A stretch of DNA of 64,000 nucleotides from Saccharibacter floricola DSM 15669 (GCF_000378165.1 NZ_KB899336.1:1-64000), one strand, 5' to 3'. Positions 46,379 through 55,408 are shown, numbered from the stretch's first letter. Translations and numbers: made by a program. The notes: a model not told the origin generated them from the letters alone.

Positions 46379-47728
46379 TTACGCGTCTTGTTGGCGCGCC
46401 ACAAAATTTTCGAGCCAGTGGATCGTATAATCCCCAGCCTGGAATTCAGGATCATCCAAAATCTTCTGGTGAAGGGGAATAACTGTTTTGACCCCTTCAA
46501 CCACGCATTCCAACAACGCACGTTTCATACGAGAAATCGCTTCAGCCCGTGTTGGTGCATGAACGATCAGCTTAGCGACCATGCTGTCATAATAAGGAGG
46601 GATTTTGTAGCCAGCAAAAAGAGCACTATCCATCCGCACCCCAAGACCACCGGGAGCATGAAACACGGTCACGGTTCCCGGGTTTGGCGCAAATGTCAGC
46701 GGATCCTCAGCATTGATACGGCATTCAATGGCATGGCCACGCGGCACGATATCTTCTTGGCGATAGCTCAACTTTTCACCAGCAGCCACCAAGATTTGCT
46801 CACGCACCAAATCCACACCACAGATCATCTCCGTCACGGGATGCTCAACTTGCAGACGCGTATTCATCTCGATGAAGCAGAACTGCCCATCCTGGTACAG
46901 AAATTCCAGCGTTCCCGCATTACGATAGCCCATGCGAGCCAGAGCTTCTGTCACTGTCTGGCCAATCTGGTTACGCTGCTCTTCTGTAATAACAGGGGAG
47001 CCTGCCTCTTCCAGAAGCTTCTGATGACGACGCTGCAACGAACAGTCACGCTCTCCGAAATGAACCACCTGGCCATGCGTATCCCCCATGACCTGAAGCT
47101 CAATATGACGAGGGCGATCAAGATATTTCTCGAGATAGACCTCATCATTACCGAAAGCTGCTAAAGCCTCTGTGCGCGCCACGCTCCATGCTTCAGCGAT
47201 ATCATCCGCCGTATGGGCAACCTTCATGCCACGGCCACCACCACCAGCAGCGGCCTTAATCAGCACAGGATACCCGACTTTTTCTGCAACATCGCGAGCC
47301 GCATTGAGGTCTGCCAGAGCCCCATCCGACCCTGGCACCAACGGCACGCCGAGGTCCTCCATGGTCGTCTTCGCGGTAATCTTATCACCCATCATCCGAA
47401 TATGCTCAGCCGTCGGACCAATGAACGCCATACCGTGTGCTTCTACCGTCTCAGCAAACTCAGCATTTTCCGACAAAAAGCCGTAGCCAGGATGGATCGC
47501 ATCCGCACCCGTCATTGTCGCAGCTGACAAGATAGCCGGCACATTCAAATACGAGTCCCGCGAGCTAGGCGGGCCGATGCACACCGCTTCATCAGCCAGG
47601 CGCACATGCATCGCGTCAGAATCCGCTGTGGAATGCACGGCAACGGTACGAATCCCCATTTCGCGGCAAGCACGCAGGATTCGGAGAGCAATCTCGCCAC
47701 GATTGGCGATGAGAATCTTAGAAAACAT
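46379..47728 (-). CDS. accC: Acetyl-CoA carboxylase biotin carboxylase subunit
   Basis: 449 residues, normal length. Carboxylates the biotin on AccB in the first half-reaction of fatty-acid synthesis. ATP-grasp motifs: [14 protein letters not shown] at the start, [12 protein letters not shown] (glycine-rich loop, about 160), [30 protein letters not shown] (catalytic) and ECRINAEDP. The frame opens at a GTG (47731), but the ATG at 47728 shares one base with the accB TGA (TGATG), marking translational coupling. Confidence 0.97.
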   Translation of the reverse strand: MFSKILIANRGEIALRILRACREMGIRTVAVHSTADSDAMHVRLADEAVCIGPPSSRDSYLNVPAILSAATMTGADAIHPGYGFLSENAEFAETVEAHGMAFIGPTAEHIRMMGDKITAKTTMEDLGVPLVPGSDGALADLNAARDVAEKVGYPVLIKAAAGGGGRGMKVAHTADDIAEAWSVARTEALAAFGNDEVYLEKYLDRPRHIELQVMGDTHGQVVHFGERDCSLQRRHQKLLEEAGSPVITEEQRNQIGQTVTEALARMGYRNAGTLEFLYQDGQFCFIEMNTRLQVEHPVTEMICGVDLVREQILVAAGEKLSYRQEDIVPRGHAIECRINAEDPLTFAPNPGTVTVFHAPGGLGVRMDSALFAGYKIPPYYDSMVAKLIVHAPTRAEAISRMKRALLECVVEGVKTVIPLHQKILDDPEFQAGDYTIHWLENFVARQQDA

Positions 47729-48192
47729 CACTCAATAATCGCCAGTGGAGCCCCAAATTCGACCGGTTCTCCCGCATTGACGCAGTATTTTACCAACGTA
47801 CCAGAGCGCGGAGCTTTGATCTGGTTAAAGGTCTTCATAGCTTCAATGAGCATAATCGTCTGACCTTCCGTCACCTTGCCACCATCCTGAACGAAAGGCG
47901 GAGAAGACGGATCTGGCGAGAGATAAGCCACGCCAACCATTGGGCTAGGAACCATCCCCGGATGTGATGCAGGGTCAGCCGCTGCTGGAGCCGCACTCTC
48001 AGCAGGCGCCGCTGCTTGTGCTGGGGCAGGAGCCGCCGCTGGCGCAGCGAGCGGTGCTGCTTGCACGCTCACTTCACGTGCGACACGAATGCGGCTATCC
48101 GCCTCAGAGACTTCAATTTCGGTCAGGCCAGTGTCCGTTAGGATATCGGCCAACGCCCGAATAGCCTCCTTATCTACGAGCATACGGCTCAT
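47728..48192 (-). CDS. accB: Acetyl-CoA carboxylase biotin carboxyl carrier protein
   Basis: 154 residues. A short N-terminal helix-rich part ([15 protein letters not shown]) leads to an Ala/Pro-rich flexible linker and the C-terminal biotinyl domain (about 80-154) with EAMKTF, whose Lys carries the biotin. [16 protein letters not shown] and the closing FGAPLAIIE are canonical. The start overlaps the aroQ stop (ATGA). Middle gene of aroQ-accB-accC, an arrangement widespread in alphaproteobacteria. Confidence 0.96.
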   Translation of the reverse strand: MSRMLVDKEAIRALADILTDTGLTEIEVSEADSRIRVAREVSVQAAPLAAPAAAPAPAQAAAPAESAAPAAADPASHPGMVPSPMVGVAYLSPDPSSPPFVQDGGKVTEGQTIMLIEAMKTFNQIKAPRSGTLVKYCVNAGEPVEFGAPLAIIE

Positions 48193-48638
48193 CCTTCATC
48201 TTCAATTATGTCCGCCATCGCCTGAAGTGCATGGGCGTAACCACGCACTCCCAGCCCACAGATCACCCCGCAGGCTGCCTGGGAAACATAGCTATGATGG
48301 CGAAATGCTTCCCGGCGATGGATATTCGAAATATGCACCTCTATCACAGGGCACTCAATCGCATGCAACGCGTCAAGCAATGCGATAGATGTATGACCAT
48401 AAGCCGCTGGATTAATCACAACCCCACTGGCACGACCACGACATTCTTGCACCCATGATACGAGTTCCCCTTCACCGTTGGTCTGGCGAAAATCAATCGC
48501 CACATCAAGGCGTTCAGCTGCCTGAATACACACCTGCTCAACATCATCAAGCGTGGCATGGCCATAGATGTCAGGCTGGCGTAGGCCAAGCATATTTAGG
48601 TTAGGTCCATTGAGAACCACAATCAGGGGTCGTTTCAT
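48189..48638 (-). CDS. aroQ: 3-dehydroquinate dehydratase, type II
   Basis: 149 residues, normal for the dodecameric type II enzyme of the shikimate pathway. Motifs: LNGPNLNMLGLRQPDIYG (with the catalytic Tyr and Arg region), FRQTNGEGELVSWVQE, INPAAYGHTSIALLDAL and VIEVHISNIHRREAFRHHSY with the catalytic His. The frame is open nine codons further upstream; ATG 48638 gives the standard N-terminus. First gene of the aroQ-accB-accC unit and divergent from the RlpA-like gene. Confidence 0.96.
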   Translation of the reverse strand: MKRPLIVVLNGPNLNMLGLRQPDIYGHATLDDVEQVCIQAAERLDVAIDFRQTNGEGELVSWVQECRGRASGVVINPAAYGHTSIALLDALHAIECPVIEVHISNIHRREAFRHHSYVSQAACGVICGLGVRGYAHALQAMADIIEDEG

Positions 48639-48694
48639 CTGTGCACCTGATAGCATCGTCATCACGTTCAGGAAAGATACACTCTAACACGGAA

Positions 48695-48730
48695 ATGACA
48701 GAAGTGCTGTTTTGTTGTATAATTGTTCCA
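48695..48730 (+). promoter_or_regulatory. Near-consensus promoter predicting a leaderless mRNA
   Basis: ATGACA (48695-48700) and TATAAT (48718-48723) are separated by exactly 17 bp. The expected transcription start, seven bases after the -10, is the A of the ATG at 48730. No Shine-Dalgarno sequence is present. Confidence 0.7.
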
Positions 48731-49203
48731 TGATCGCTCATTTTAGACCTCCCAAAGGGCGTGCTTCCGTGGTTCGCTTTACCCACACCCTGCTTGTTGC
48801 TGGTCTTCCTGCCTCTGCCTTTTTGGGCAGTGGATATGCACAAGCGAGCCAACACCAGCAAAACACTCACACAGCACGTGCTGTTCAGACAGGTTTAGCA
48901 AGCTGGTATGGGGGGAGCGTCTTTCAGTCTAAACGAACCGCGCAGGGACAGCGCTTTGACCATCATGCTCTGACCGCAGCGCACCGCACGCTCCCTTTTG
49001 GAACGAAAGTTCTTGTTCAGTCCCCCAAGACCCATCGCTCCGTTATCGTGACGATCAATGACCGCGGGCCCTTTACACATCACCGCATTATAGACCTCTC
49101 CCGTGGGGCAGCCGAACAACTTGGCATGATGAAGCATGGCGTCGTGCCGGTCTCTCTCACGATTCTACGGCCTAGCCTCCCTATCAAAGAGAAGCACTCT
49201 TAA
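48730..49203 (+). CDS. RlpA-like septal ring lytic transglycosylase family protein
   Basis: 157 residues. A signal peptide (about residues 15-40, ending near YAQA) is followed by a double-psi beta-barrel domain. Family blocks: GLASWYGGSVFQSKRTAQG, LTAAHRTLPFGTKVLV, VTINDRGPF and RIIDLSRGAAEQLGM. RlpA-type proteins cleave denuded peptidoglycan glycan strands or bind them at the division site. Here there is no lipobox and no SPOR domain, so it is a short soluble periplasmic form. It has its own strong promoter at 48695-48723. Confidence 0.88.
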   Translation: MIAHFRPPKGRASVVRFTHTLLVAGLPASAFLGSGYAQASQHQQNTHTARAVQTGLASWYGGSVFQSKRTAQGQRFDHHALTAAHRTLPFGTKVLVQSPKTHRSVIVTINDRGPFTHHRIIDLSRGAAEQLGMMKHGVVPVSLTILRPSLPIKEKHS

Positions 49204-49228
49204 GCACTGTAGTGAGGCACGAAAGACC

Positions 49229-50218
49229 TTAGGTCTCTGTGTCCTTATCAGAAGCTGCCTCTGTAGAGAGCCCCTTTTCGGCCCTGATATATTTCCGTCG
49301 TGCTCGCTCTTCCAGCTCTGAATTAATCACGCCACCGAAAAGAACGACATAAGCGCTGACAAACAGCCACATCATGACAGCGGCCACCGCTCCGAGTGGC
49401 CCATATGTGGCACTATAGCTTGCAAAATGTGCCACATACCAAGAAAAGCCGAGCGATGTAACGACCCAAAGAAGCGTGGCGACCAAAGCACCTGGGAAAA
49501 TCAAGCGCCACAACGTCCAATCACGACAGGGAGCAATCCGATAAAGAACCGTCATCGCTGTAAAAACAAAGAGCAGCATAATGGCAGGCGCAAGCCAATG
49601 AACCATCATGGGTGTTCCCTTCTCCACCAAAAAGTGAAGCCCGGGAGGAATATGATTAAAATCTATTCCCAGATATTCCAGATAATGCGGCAAATAATCT
49701 GCAATAGCTGGAGCGGCCACCATCAAAGCCAAGGTGAGGCAAGCCCCTAAAACACCCATCAACGTGGTGCCAAAAGCAAGACATTGAAAGCTTAGAAAGC
49801 CGCGCGTCTCTTTCGTATGGTAGGTAATATTTAAAGCCGACAGCATCGCCCGGCTACTCGCCGTTGCAGACCACATCGTAATGGCCAACGAAAAAACCAG
49901 CCCTAACGTTAATGAGGAGTGCGACTCCATCACCAGCGTATGAATGCGATCACCGATCAGCGAATACGCCGATGTTGGCAAAAGATTCCTTAAAATATTC
50001 AACTGCGGTTCAACTGTATGGATGTCAAACACCAGTCCATAAACAGAGATAAGCGCCGTTATAGCCGGGAAAAGAGACAATGTTGCATAGAAAGCGCAGC
50101 CAGCAGCACTTAATGACGTCTGACTGTCTCCTGTATGCACCAAGATTTGACGACAAATAGTCCGCCAACCAGCTGGTCGTGGTGGAGCATCTGGTTTTAC
50201 GTCATTTGCACTCGACAC
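49229..50218 (-). CDS. YihY/BrkB family inner-membrane protein
   Basis: 329 residues with about six membrane segments. Opening block SLSAAGCAFYATLSLFPAITALISVYG and the later YGPLGAVAAVMMWLFVSAYVVLFGGVINSELE (each cited in part: AAGCAFYATLSLFPAIT and YGPLGAVAAVMMWLF) are typical of the BrkB/YihY family, once misnamed RNase BN. Function is unknown; transport or envelope roles have been suggested. The start is GTG at 50218. The C-terminus is charged and cytosolic. Convergent with the RlpA-like gene. Confidence 0.9.
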   Translation of the reverse strand: MSSANDVKPDAPPRPAGWRTICRQILVHTGDSQTSLSAAGCAFYATLSLFPAITALISVYGLVFDIHTVEPQLNILRNLLPTSAYSLIGDRIHTLVMESHSSLTLGLVFSLAITMWSATASSRAMLSALNITYHTKETRGFLSFQCLAFGTTLMGVLGACLTLALMVAAPAIADYLPHYLEYLGIDFNHIPPGLHFLVEKGTPMMVHWLAPAIMLLFVFTAMTVLYRIAPCRDWTLWRLIFPGALVATLLWVVTSLGFSWYVAHFASYSATYGPLGAVAAVMMWLFVSAYVVLFGGVINSELEERARRKYIRAEKGLSTEAASDKDTET

Positions 50219-50469
50219 GCATTATCCTCTCTATGGTTCACACTCTTATTCTGTGCTGGAGTTCCATCATTTCTCGTCAATGCACCAGAACTCCTCTATT
50301 ACTCATTTTTTGATAAGAAAACCCTTACTTTCGAAACGAGAAAAGCACACTTAATGAGCAGAAAAGGGGTCTTTGTTACAACAGTCACAGAAACAATAAG
50401 GCCCCGTTTTAGAAAAATCGTTTTAATTTATGGCAAAAGAACTACACAAGACTTGCATTCTTAGCGAGA
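50219..50469. other. Divergent intergenic region, upstream half
   Basis: Holds the promoter regions of the BrkB gene and of ornithine decarboxylase. It is AT-rich from 50270 on. A 36-codon plus-strand ORF (50354-50464) has no good ribosome site. The interrupted palindrome ATTCT-TAGCG-AGAAT (50457-50471) at the edge of the leader RNA could be an operator. I see no other gene. Confidence 0.5.
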
Positions 50470-50658
50470 ATAGGCTTTTCACGCACTCCACGCAGCAACG
50501 CACGTGCCACTGGCCCTCTCGCGGTTACGCAACGACGTCAAGCGTTCTGGCTCCTGTAGGCTGTCTAAGCACCCTTAGGCTCTAAGACAGGACTTCGCCG
50601 GTCCGTTCGACCGTTTCGCAACATCCTGGCGGGGCCTTTCCCCGTTTTTCAGGACGAT
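50470..50658 (+). ncRNA. speF-type leader RNA upstream of ornithine decarboxylase
   Basis: About 190 nt of GC-rich sequence unlike the AT-rich DNA before it, with several local pairings (GGAC with GTCC near 50590-50605, GGTC with GACC near 50600-50613) and blocks such as GCACGTGCCACTGG and GGTTACGCAACGACG. It sits directly before an ornithine decarboxylase gene and ends in an intrinsic terminator. These features fit the speF motif, a conserved structured RNA known upstream of ornithine decarboxylase genes in alphaproteobacteria and considered a candidate riboswitch or attenuator. The call rests on context and recalled sequence character. Confidence 0.72.
50624..50654 (+). terminator. Intrinsic terminator within the speF-type leader
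   Basis: CGGGG (50630-50634) pairs with CCCCG (50640-50644), loop CCTTT, followed by TTTTT. An outer pair, TCCTG (50624-50628) with CAGGA (50650-50654), encloses the whole. It lies 22 nt before the start codon, so it can switch expression by premature termination. Confidence 0.85.
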
Positions 50659-50675
50659 TCTGGGAAGTGAGTATT

Positions 50676-51815
50676 ATGACTCCCAAAATAACTCGTTTTC
50701 TCACTCAAAACGATCCGGCAACACCCTGCCTTATCGTTGACCTTGATTCTGTTGAGCAACAGTTCAGCACGATGAAACATCATTTTGATGGTGCGTCTAT
50801 TTATTATGCCATCAAGGCCAACCCGGCCCCAGCTATCTTAAAGCGCCTTAACGCGCTCGGGGCTTTTTTCGACGTTGCGTCTCTTGGGGAAATACAGCAA
50901 TGCCTCGCAGCTGGCATTAGCGCAGAAAAACTCTCCTTTGGTCATACCGTCAAAAACACGCATGCTCTGCGCGAAGCCCACAAGCTTGGCGTATCGCTCT
51001 TTGCCTTTGACTGTGAAGAAGAGCTTCATAAAATTGCACGTTATGCACCAAATTCGCGTGTTTTTTGCCGGTTAACCGTCCTCAACACAGGAGCGGATTG
51101 GCCTTTGTCAGATAAGTTTGGCACAACAACTGACCATGCTTATGAGCTGATGCTTCAAGCGGAACAGCTAAACCTTAAGGCCACTGGCCTTTCTTTCCAT
51201 GTCGGCAGCCAACAAACATCGGCAGAAGCATATCAGCAGGCCATTGCACAGGCATCCACTCTTTTTCAGCGCCTTCAAAGCCAAGGCCTTGCTCTGGATC
51301 TGCTCAATATTGGCGGAGGACTTCCAAGCCATTACACAAGAAGCGTGCCTGATATAGACTATTTCTCCACCGCCATTAATCAGGCTTTATCAGAGCATTT
51401 CCCTCACCAGAGACCACGTATCATGCTAGAACCTGGCCGTGCCCTCGTCGGTGATGCTGGTGTTGTCCGCAGTGAGGTCGTCCTGACAAGCCGCCGCGGT
51501 GGCGCCCCGACAGACCCTCGTTGGGTCTATCTAGACATTGGCCGTTTCGGCGGTCTGGCAGAAACAGAAGGCGAAGCTATTCGCTATCGTTTCCGCACTC
51601 CCCATGACGACACGTCACACAGCCAGTCTCCCTGCATCATCGCCGGCCCTACCTGTGATAGCGTTGATGTTATGTATGAAAAAAACCGCATGACGCTCCC
51701 CGATGAACTCGCATCGGGAGATAAAATTTTGATCCTCGCAACCGGAGCCTATGTCTCAACGTACTGCTCAACAGGCTTTAATGGCTTCGCTCCTTTGAAC
51801 GAATATTACATTTAA
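50676..51815 (+). CDS. speF: Ornithine (lysine/ornithine) decarboxylase, group IV PLP fold III
   Basis: 379 residues. Forms putrescine from ornithine, the entry to polyamines. The eukaryote-like alanine-racemase-fold enzyme shows YYAIKANPAPAILK with the PLP lysine (about residue 49), FDVASLGEIQQCL, SFHVGSQQT, NIGGGLPSHY (phosphate loop), EPGRALVGDAG and the C-terminal GPTCDSVDV with the catalytic Cys. The ATG at 50676 is preceded by GGGAAG; an earlier GTG overlaps that site. Expression is probably controlled by the structured leader. It differs from the larger AAT-fold enzyme that is called SpeF in E. coli. Confidence 0.92.
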   Translation: MTPKITRFLTQNDPATPCLIVDLDSVEQQFSTMKHHFDGASIYYAIKANPAPAILKRLNALGAFFDVASLGEIQQCLAAGISAEKLSFGHTVKNTHALREAHKLGVSLFAFDCEEELHKIARYAPNSRVFCRLTVLNTGADWPLSDKFGTTTDHAYELMLQAEQLNLKATGLSFHVGSQQTSAEAYQQAIAQASTLFQRLQSQGLALDLLNIGGGLPSHYTRSVPDIDYFSTAINQALSEHFPHQRPRIMLEPGRALVGDAGVVRSEVVLTSRRGGAPTDPRWVYLDIGRFGGLAETEGEAIRYRFRTPHDDTSHSQSPCIIAGPTCDSVDVMYEKNRMTLPDELASGDKILILATGAYVSTYCSTGFNGFAPLNEYYI

Positions 51816-51823
51816 GCCCCAGA

Positions 51824-51847
51824 AGCCCCCTCACTTTAGAGGGGGCT
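51824..51847. terminator. Shared terminator between speF and the hydroxylase gene
   Basis: AGCCCCCTC pairs perfectly with GAGGGGGCT (9 bp) around ACTTTA, between two convergent stops. T runs behind it are short on both strands. Confidence 0.75.
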
Positions 51848-51853
51848 GCCTCT

Positions 51854-52600
51854 TTACTGGCATGGCAAATGTTTGTTCCAGCGCTTCATATTCGCCTTCA
51901 CATCTTGAACAAAGGCAGAATGACGAACACCACTCAAAAAAATCTTTTGCATCATTCGCCCCAGCCCACGCGTAGGGCGTTCAAACTGAATAAATAAAAT
52001 ACATCGTAGTTCATCAGTCTTGTTACGCACGTGATGGCGATAGGTATCGTCAAACACGAAAGCCTTACCATTTTTCCATGCAACACGCTGACCGGCGATT
52101 TCAATCCAACAGTCTTTTGGATCTTTCGGAACATCAATGCCCATATGGCAATTCAACATACCTTTTGTCACACCATAATGAGCCGGAATAACGCCTCCTG
52201 GCTCCAAAATAGAAAAAAGTGCTGAACATAACCCAGGGATACCGCCAACAAGCTGAGCGGTAACCGGAGCTTTGGCACAATTTTCAGGAACTTTCAGTCC
52301 ATACCCAAACAGGAAAAAAGATTTCCACCGCTGGTCGGGTGCAATACGCCGATGATCAGGCGACAGCTCCCTCAGGGCCGGCACATTTTCACGCGCTTCC
52401 ATCAAAGCACGAAACTCTTCTGCAATAAGCGGGTAAGCCTTCTCCAAAGCCCCCCCCCATGGGAAGAGATCCTTCTTCACAAAAGGCTCATTGGGCACGC
52501 ATGAATCACGCGCGATGATCCAATTCACCAATGGGCGTAATTTCTTCCCCATACGCACCAATAATGGTCGTTTTTTCTTACTCTCTTTTCCTATACTCAT
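51854..52600 (-). CDS. Aspartyl/asparaginyl beta-hydroxylase family protein (LpxO-like)
   Basis: 248 residues. A Fe(II)/2-oxoglutarate dioxygenase of the AspH/LpxO family: GGVIPAHYGVTKGMLNCHMG provides the first iron ligand region (shown in full at 20 residues) and VFDDTYRHHVRNKTDE the distal His and Arg. Bacterial members such as LpxO hydroxylate a lipid A acyl chain at the inner membrane; others act on amino acids or lipids. A basic N-terminus (KESKKKRPLLVRMGKK) could dock to the membrane. AAGGAAG precedes the ATG at 52600. A TATAAT on the minus strand at 52689-52694 may be its -10. Confidence 0.85.
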   Translation of the reverse strand: MSIGKESKKKRPLLVRMGKKLRPLVNWIIARDSCVPNEPFVKKDLFPWGGALEKAYPLIAEEFRALMEARENVPALRELSPDHRRIAPDQRWKSFFLFGYGLKVPENCAKAPVTAQLVGGIPGLCSALFSILEPGGVIPAHYGVTKGMLNCHMGIDVPKDPKDCWIEIAGQRVAWKNGKAFVFDDTYRHHVRNKTDELRCILFIQFERPTRGLGRMMQKIFLSGVRHSAFVQDVKANMKRWNKHLPCQ

Positions 52601-52740
52601 CGTCAACTTCCTTAAGAAGGACTACAATAAAACTATCTATTCATGTTTAACATCCGTAAACGGTTCCTATCATAGAACAAACTCTATTATTATATTAAGG
52701 AATATATCTTATGCCTGACATGCATATTTTCTATATCTTA

Positions 52741-54576
52741 TCATTTCTCTTCTTCAAGAGACTGCAACTCGACTAAATGGCGGTACATACCACCTTGCTG
52801 GGACATGAGTTGACTATGCGTTCCATCTTCCACAACATCACCTTTTTGGAAGACGAGAATACGATCCAATTCACGCACAGTGGACAAACGATGCGCGACA
52901 ACCAAAACAGTACGCGTCGCCATGAGACGTTTCATGGCCTCTTGCACGAGGCTTTCAGACTCTGAATCCAGGCTGGCCGTCGCTTCATCAAAAATAATAA
53001 TCGGTGCTTGGGTAAGAAAAGCCCGCGCAATCGCGACACGCTGGCGCTCCCCACCAGAGAGCTTAACGCCACGCTCTCCCACCATGGTTTCATACCCTTC
53101 AGGCAAGCGCTCAATAAACGCACTCGCATTGGCAAACGTCGCGGCTTCTATGATCTCGGCACGACTTGCTGTTGGGCGTCCATACGCAATATTATCGGCA
53201 AGCGAACGATGAAACAGAATGGGCTCTTGAGGAACAAGAGCGATCTGTTTCCTCAAGCTTTCTTGCGTAACATCAGCGATGACCTGCCCATCAATCAAAA
53301 TCGCGCCCTCCTGCACGTCATAAAGACGTTGCAAAAGCCGAGTAAGGGTCGTTTTCCCCGATCCACTCGCCCCAACGAGCGCCACACGTGACCCTGCAGG
53401 AATATCCAAAGACAGGCCCCGATAAATCGGGTCTTTTTGAGAAGGATAACGGAACGTCACATTTTGAACCGTAATCGCGCCACCTTGCGTGATGCGAAGA
53501 GGATGCGCCCCCGGCTTATCTTCCACCCCCGGCGTCAGACGAAAGAGCGCTACCAGCTCCTCCATCTCATTAACCGAACGCTGCACTTGGCTGACCTGCT
53601 GGCCAAGATCACGCAAATACCCTTGGATGAGGAACATCATCGTAAGCACGTAAGCCACATCCCCCGGGCCAGCCTCACCCTCCCACCATAAGAAGACAGC
53701 GAGACCAATCATCACGACACGCATGATCAGCGTGTAGGATGCCTGCAAATTCGCGCTATTGGTTCCACGCACCCAGCTCCACAATGTACGCCGGCTCCAC
53801 AAAAACGAAAGACGGCTGAGATGACGCTCTTCGCGATGTTCAGCGCCAAACGCCTTCACCACGCTATTACAGGTGATGGAATCAGCCAGCGCCGCGCCTA
53901 TTTTCGTATCCCATTGGTTTGACAGCCGAGCACTCGGCGCCACGTAACGCAACGCCAGCTGCACAGACACAAAGGCAAACAACACAACCGCTCCCCCTAA
54001 GACGCACCCCATCAATGGAGAGCGAACCATCAGCACCAATGTTGTCCCTATGAGGACGAGGAGTTCCGGCACAATAAGGAGGAGGAGCGTGTCATCTAAC
54101 GTATCAATCGCCCAGATACCGCGTGTCAGACGGCGCACCGTTGAGCCTGCAAAGGTGTTGGCGTGCCAATCTGCTGAGAAACGCTGCACACGAGCAAACG
54201 CCTCACTCAGCGTTCTGCGCATAATCGCCAGACTAAAGCGGCTAATCCCTATGTAAGAGACCCGCCGCCCCATCACCGCAACGAGGCCTAACACCAGCAA
54301 TCCGCTGACCATAAGCAACGCATCATGCAACAACGACTGCCGCATCGGCTCAGCTTGATGAACCGGCGTGGAAATATCACCGACCAAACGCCCCGCTAAA
54401 AGCGGCGTGCAAATATCAGCAAGCGTTGCCAATGCCACACCACCAAGAGTGCGGCTAAGCAGAGCTGGATGATTAAGCCAGCGCTGAACCACAAAACGCA
54501 GCGTTTCCCCAAAAGAGACAGTAGAACGATCCGACTTTTGGCGAAACTGTGCTGAATGATTAGGCGTATGTGACAC
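52741..54576 (-). CDS. ABC exporter, fused membrane and ATPase domains
   Basis: 611 residues, one half-transporter that should work as a dimer. Six membrane segments (about 25-320) precede the nucleotide-binding domain: Walker A GASGSGKTTLTRLLQ, Q loop LVPQEPILFH, signature LSGGERQRVAIARAF, Walker B IIIFDEATASLD and H-switch VAHRLSTVRELD. It belongs to the broad MsbA/lipid and drug exporter group; the cargo cannot be read from sequence. AAGGAG five bases ahead picks the GTG at 54576 over an in-frame GTG two codons earlier that overlaps that site. It lies behind the LpxO-like gene on the same strand, so an envelope-lipid role is possible. Confidence 0.9.
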   Translation of the reverse strand: MSHTPNHSAQFRQKSDRSTVSFGETLRFVVQRWLNHPALLSRTLGGVALATLADICTPLLAGRLVGDISTPVHQAEPMRQSLLHDALLMVSGLLVLGLVAVMGRRVSYIGISRFSLAIMRRTLSEAFARVQRFSADWHANTFAGSTVRRLTRGIWAIDTLDDTLLLLIVPELLVLIGTTLVLMVRSPLMGCVLGGAVVLFAFVSVQLALRYVAPSARLSNQWDTKIGAALADSITCNSVVKAFGAEHREERHLSRLSFLWSRRTLWSWVRGTNSANLQASYTLIMRVVMIGLAVFLWWEGEAGPGDVAYVLTMMFLIQGYLRDLGQQVSQVQRSVNEMEELVALFRLTPGVEDKPGAHPLRITQGGAITVQNVTFRYPSQKDPIYRGLSLDIPAGSRVALVGASGSGKTTLTRLLQRLYDVQEGAILIDGQVIADVTQESLRKQIALVPQEPILFHRSLADNIAYGRPTASRAEIIEAATFANASAFIERLPEGYETMVGERGVKLSGGERQRVAIARAFLTQAPIIIFDEATASLDSESESLVQEAMKRLMATRTVLVVAHRLSTVRELDRILVFQKGDVVEDGTHSQLMSQQGGMYRHLVELQSLEEEK

Positions 54577-54662
54577 AAACACTCCTTTTCTGGGCCATTC
54601 TCTTCTCTATGCCATATCATCCCTAAAGCCGTCGATTTTTTATGATATAAGCCCATCCCGTA

Positions 54663-55406
54663 ATGCTCTCGGCTTTCTTTTGTGATGGAGATGACGACAT
54701 CGTGGCGCCTTCAACCCGTAACGCTCGCACGACCGGCCCAAAAATAATGAGCCGCACAGCTGTCAAGTCTTTCATGACGGCGCTCTCCCACATCTATCCT
54801 GATGCAGAAAGTGAGCTCATTTTCCGTAATACGTTCGAGCTTCTCGTCAGCGTTGTTCTCTCCGCTCAAGCCACGGATAAATCCGTCAACAAAGCCACCA
54901 AGGGCCTTTTTGAAGAAGCACCTGACCCTCGCACGATGGCAGCTCTTGGGGAAGAAGGCATTGCCCGTCATATCCGCACCATCGGCCTCTGGCGGGCCAA
55001 GGCCCATAATGTGGCTCTTCTGTGCCAACAGCTCCTCGACCGTCATCAAGGCGAAGTTCCTTCTGACCGCGCCTCTCTTGAAGCTCTCCCAGGCGTGGGG
55101 CGCAAAACGGCCAATGTCGTGCTTAATGTCGCTTTTGACCAAGACACGATGGCCGTTGATACCCACATCTTCCGTCTCAGCAATCGCACGGGCCTCGCTC
55201 CGGGGAAAAACGTGCGGGTGGTTGAAAAAGAGCTCGTTGCGCGTATTCCCAAAAAGATGCTGCGCCCCTCCCATCATTGGCTCATTCTTCTGGGGCGCTA
55301 TATCTGTAAAGCACGAAGCCCCGAATGCTGGCACTGCCCCGTCACGGAATGGTGCCTCAACCCCGACAAAGCGCTAACCCCTCCTCCAACTAAAAAAATA
55401 CGTTAG
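54663..55406 (+). CDS. nth: Endonuclease III (DNA glycosylase / AP lyase)
   Basis: 247 residues; removes oxidised pyrimidines and nicks AP sites. Helix-hairpin-helix LEALPGVGRKTANVVLN holds the catalytic Lys, and MAVDTHIFRLSNR the catalytic Asp. The four cysteines of the 4Fe-4S cluster (Cys-x6-Cys-x2-Cys-x5-Cys) are in CKARSPECWHCPVTEWC. The N-terminus is about 30 residues longer than in E. coli; ATG 54663 or a later GTG/ATG may be the real start. It ends two bases before the convergent comEC stop. Confidence 0.95.
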   Translation: MLSAFFCDGDDDIVAPSTRNARTTGPKIMSRTAVKSFMTALSHIYPDAESELIFRNTFELLVSVVLSAQATDKSVNKATKGLFEEAPDPRTMAALGEEGIARHIRTIGLWRAKAHNVALLCQQLLDRHQGEVPSDRASLEALPGVGRKTANVVLNVAFDQDTMAVDTHIFRLSNRTGLAPGKNVRVVEKELVARIPKKMLRPSHHWLILLGRYICKARSPECWHCPVTEWCLNPDKALTPPPTKKIR

Positions 55407-55408
55407 GT

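Noticed and set aside
49224-49236. Short palindrome AGACC-TTA-GGTCT at the BrkB gene end
   Set aside because: Five base pairs only, no T run, and it overlaps the stop codon. Too weak to call a terminator.
50135-50464. A 109-codon plus-strand ORF running from inside the BrkB gene to the speF leader
   Set aside because: Its first third is antisense to the BrkB coding region and it has no ribosome site. Only its last 36 codons were kept as a low-interest observation.
52711-52776. A 21-codon plus-strand ORF with AAGGA nine bases ahead of its ATG
   Set aside because: It is hydrophobic and short, overlaps the end of the ABC exporter gene in antisense and has no sign of conservation that can be seen from one sequence. 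Chance is the simpler explanation.
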